Assembly (NCBI GenBank): GCA_028821815.1
Contig: JAPKEY010000002.1
Location: 1-27,201, forward strand
Length of the DNA stretch: 27,201 nt
From: Candidatus Poseidoniales archaeon
GTDB taxonomy: Archaea > Thermoplasmatota > Poseidoniia > Poseidoniales > Thalassarchaeaceae
Reading direction: 5' to 3'
The notes beneath the pieces were generated by a model, which was given only the letters and a program-made list of their open reading frames with translations, had not been told where the DNA came from and did not search any database. Both the position numbers and the translations under genes were made by a program. How positions within the stretch are numbered: the stretch's first letter is position 1; the number at the start of each line of letters is the position of its first letter. Shown here one piece after another: positions 25,759-27,201 of the stretch.

Positions 25759-26796
25759 ATGGAAGAACAAATCGATTGGGACGCACTCACCTTCTCGTTC
25801 ACTCCTACAGATACGATGTATGTGGCCAAGTGCAAACTCGGAGAAGAGTGGCAACCGGGCGAGATGATGCCCTATGGCGATATCACGATTTCTCCAGCCG
25901 CAGGAGTTCTGAACTATGGCCAAGGACTCTTTGAAGGAATGAAAGCCCAGCGCAGTGTCAATGGTGGCATTGTCCTCTTCCGACCTGAACGAAATGCAGC
26001 TCGCCTTCAAGCGGGTGCGAAACGATTGGGTATGCCACCAGTCCCAGAAGAAATGTTCCTCAATGCAGTAGAGAGTGTGGTTGCAGCGAATGCACGTTGG
26101 GTTCCACCCACTGGCAAAGGAGCTCTATACATTCGACCTGTCTTGTGGGGAACTGGTGCAATTCTCGGTGTGTCACCCGCTCCCGAATACACATTCATGA
26201 TCTACGTTTGTCCAGTAGGACCTTACTTCAAGGGTGGAATGCATCCCATTTCACTAAAGGTCAGTGATGATTATCACCGTGCCTGCCCAGGTGGTTCGGG
26301 CGGTGTCAAGGCAATCGGCAACTATGCACCGGGCATGATGCCATCCAAAGGTGCAAAGAGTGAAGGTTTTGCCGAAATTATCTATCTGGATGCGGTTGAG
26401 CATCGCTACATCGAAGAAGTCGGAGCAGCCAATTTCTTCTGTGTCAAGGATGGTGTGGTTTACACACCAAAATTGACGGGGACAATTCTGCCTGGAATCA
26501 CTCGGGCATCCATCATTGATTTGGCTCGTAACAACGGTTATGAAGTTCGAGAAGAGAAAGTTGAAATCGAATTTGTGCTGCAAGCTGATGAGTGCTTTTG
26601 TGCTGGTACAGCTGCAGTAATCAGCCCAATTGGATCAATTTGCCATGGCGACATCTGCACAATGTACAGCAACAACGAGGTTGGACCGGTGACAGGTGAG
26701 TTGTACGATGCGCTAACAGGAATCCAAACACAAGTTGAAGTGGATGTATTCGGTTGGGTTCGTGCGGTGCCAATGCCCAATATCGAAGTTGAATAG
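25759..26796 (+). CDS. ilvE: Branched-chain amino acid aminotransferase (IlvE)
   Basis: A PLP enzyme that makes valine, leucine or isoleucine from the 2-oxo acid, or starts their breakdown. The start ATG 25759 is fixed by a strong Shine-Dalgarno; 345 residues. The core matches fold-type IV aminotransferases of the longer, eukaryote-like BCAT form: LNYGQGLFEGMKAQ, FRPERNAARLQAGAKRLGMPP, IRPVLWGTGA, and the PLP lysine in GGVKAIGNYAPG (K184), followed by AEIIYLDAVE and EEVGAANFFCV. All of the key motifs are present and no truncation is seen. The next gene is on the other strand, so it is probably transcribed alone. Substrate range within the branched-chain group is not visible from sequence. Confidence 0.93.
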   Translation: MEEQIDWDALTFSFTPTDTMYVAKCKLGEEWQPGEMMPYGDITISPAAGVLNYGQGLFEGMKAQRSVNGGIVLFRPERNAARLQAGAKRLGMPPVPEEMFLNAVESVVAANARWVPPTGKGALYIRPVLWGTGAILGVSPAPEYTFMIYVCPVGPYFKGGMHPISLKVSDDYHRACPGGSGGVKAIGNYAPGMMPSKGAKSEGFAEIIYLDAVEHRYIEEVGAANFFCVKDGVVYTPKLTGTILPGITRASIIDLARNNGYEVREEKVEIEFVLQADECFCAGTAAVISPIGSICHGDICTMYSNNEVGPVTGELYDALTGIQTQVEVDVFGWVRAVPMPNIEVE

Positions 26797-26843
26797 ATCG
26801 AATTACAATTTCACCCGGACACAGAGTGGAGTGTATCCTGAAA

Positions 26844-27011
26844 TTAACGATAAACCACTGTGGGGGCAGGATTAGGATTAGACATTAGTAAACCAATCAA
26901 TATCGTAAAACATCCAAGTGGTGCACATAAAATTCCCACACCTAGGGGTATTGTTAGAATACCACCGATAAGTAATATTCCACCAATTATCAAGGCGTTA
27001 GTATTCGCCAT
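26844..27011 (-). CDS. Small two-helix membrane protein
   Basis: A 55-residue frame from ATG 27011 to TAA 26844. The sequence is ALIIGGILLIGGILTIPLGV, then a Cys-containing stretch (LCAPLGC), then FTILIGLLM, and a short polar end SNPNPAPTVVYR. It therefore has two hydrophobic spans separated by a short turn with two cysteines. The strand is confirmed by the strong hydrophobic pattern, while the plus strand gives a frame of poor composition. It is convergent with the aminotransferase. Family unknown. Its small size and lack of a clear Shine-Dalgarno mean that expression should be verified. Confidence 0.6.
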   Translation of the reverse strand: MANTNALIIGGILLIGGILTIPLGVGILCAPLGCFTILIGLLMSNPNPAPTVVYR

Positions 27012-27105
27012 GATACCCGGATATAGTATTCATACTTCTGCTTAACCAAGCAGAATTGACCGCTTCACTGAGTGCCCGGAGAGACGGTGGCTTCTATCCG
27101 AGCAA

Positions 27106-27201
27106 TCACTTGCGACGCTTGCGGCGCTCACTCGGTTTGCGACCTTTTGCTCCCTTGAACGACTTACGTTGACTTTGTCCACGCTTATCACCTGTCTTAG
27201 G
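27106..27201 (-). CDS. C-terminal basic tail of an unidentified protein (runs off the window)
   Basis: A frame open from the right edge ends at TGA 27108-27106. Its last 31 residues read PKTGDKRGQSQRKSFKGAKG and end in RKPSERRKRRK. It is extremely Arg/Lys-rich and looks disordered. Such tails occur in DEAD-box RNA helicases and other RNA-binding proteins, but nothing in the fragment identifies a family. The body of the gene lies outside the window. Confidence 0.5.
   Translation of the reverse strand, partial: PKTGDKRGQSQRKSFKGAKGRKPSERRKRRK

Noticed and set aside
26860..27045. 61-residue plus-strand frame near the right end
   Set aside because: It is the antisense of the small membrane protein and is Pro/Ile-rich with no helix pattern.

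Overview
The window is archaeal. It carries the C-terminal end of an archaeal-type aIF5B/IF-2, EF-1 alpha followed by ribosomal protein S10, a GINS replication subunit, a family B DNA polymerase with proofreading motifs, and a CDP-alcohol phosphatidyltransferase. The moderate G+C content, Shine-Dalgarno use at only some genes, very large Asp/Asn-rich secreted proteins with one C-terminal membrane anchor, thrombospondin-type-3 calcium repeats and a PKD-domain lipoprotein suggest a marine planktonic euryarchaeon of the Marine Group II / Poseidoniales (Thermoplasmatota) type. That placement is inference from gene style. No rRNA or search result was available to test it.

Layout. 1-3000 (+ strand): the end of infB, a MoxR-type AAA+ ATPase, then a cluster of a ParA-type ATPase, a small ribbon-helix-helix-like protein and an overlapping small protein. 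The cluster resembles a SegAB-type DNA segregation module. 3000-8030 (- strand): an 843-residue coiled-coil protein with a Pro-rich, motif-repeating tail, whose stop overlaps the first possible start of an 831-residue propeller/calcium-repeat/single-TM protein (ATGA). 8100-12660 (- strand): a heavy-metal P-type ATPase, a winged-helix regulator, a three-zinc-ribbon protein and a phospholipid synthase, all in one direction. 12754-19052 (- strand): a tRNA-Leu(CAA) and a 2061-residue surface protein with a C-terminal anchor. 19186-25618: the GINS subunit (+), convergent with the EF-1 alpha/S10 pair (-), then a PKD lipoprotein and DNA polymerase B (-). 25759-27201: a branched-chain aminotransferase (+), divergent from the polymerase; a small two-helix membrane protein of 55 residues; and the basic C-terminal tail of an unidentified protein running off the edge.

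Functional picture. Most of the window is core information processing (IF5B, EF-1 alpha, S10, GINS, PolB, tRNA-Leu) mixed with envelope proteins. There is no sign of mobile elements, CRISPR or phage. The two most unusual parts are the ParA/RHH-like/small-protein cluster and the coiled-coil plus membrane-anchored propeller pair. The pair could link an intracellular scaffold to the cell surface, but this is a hypothesis from gene context only. No stretch of more than 300 bases lacks a gene. The longest gaps are about 210 bases (12657-12866, which holds the tRNA) and about 130-140 bases (19053-19185 and 25619-25758).
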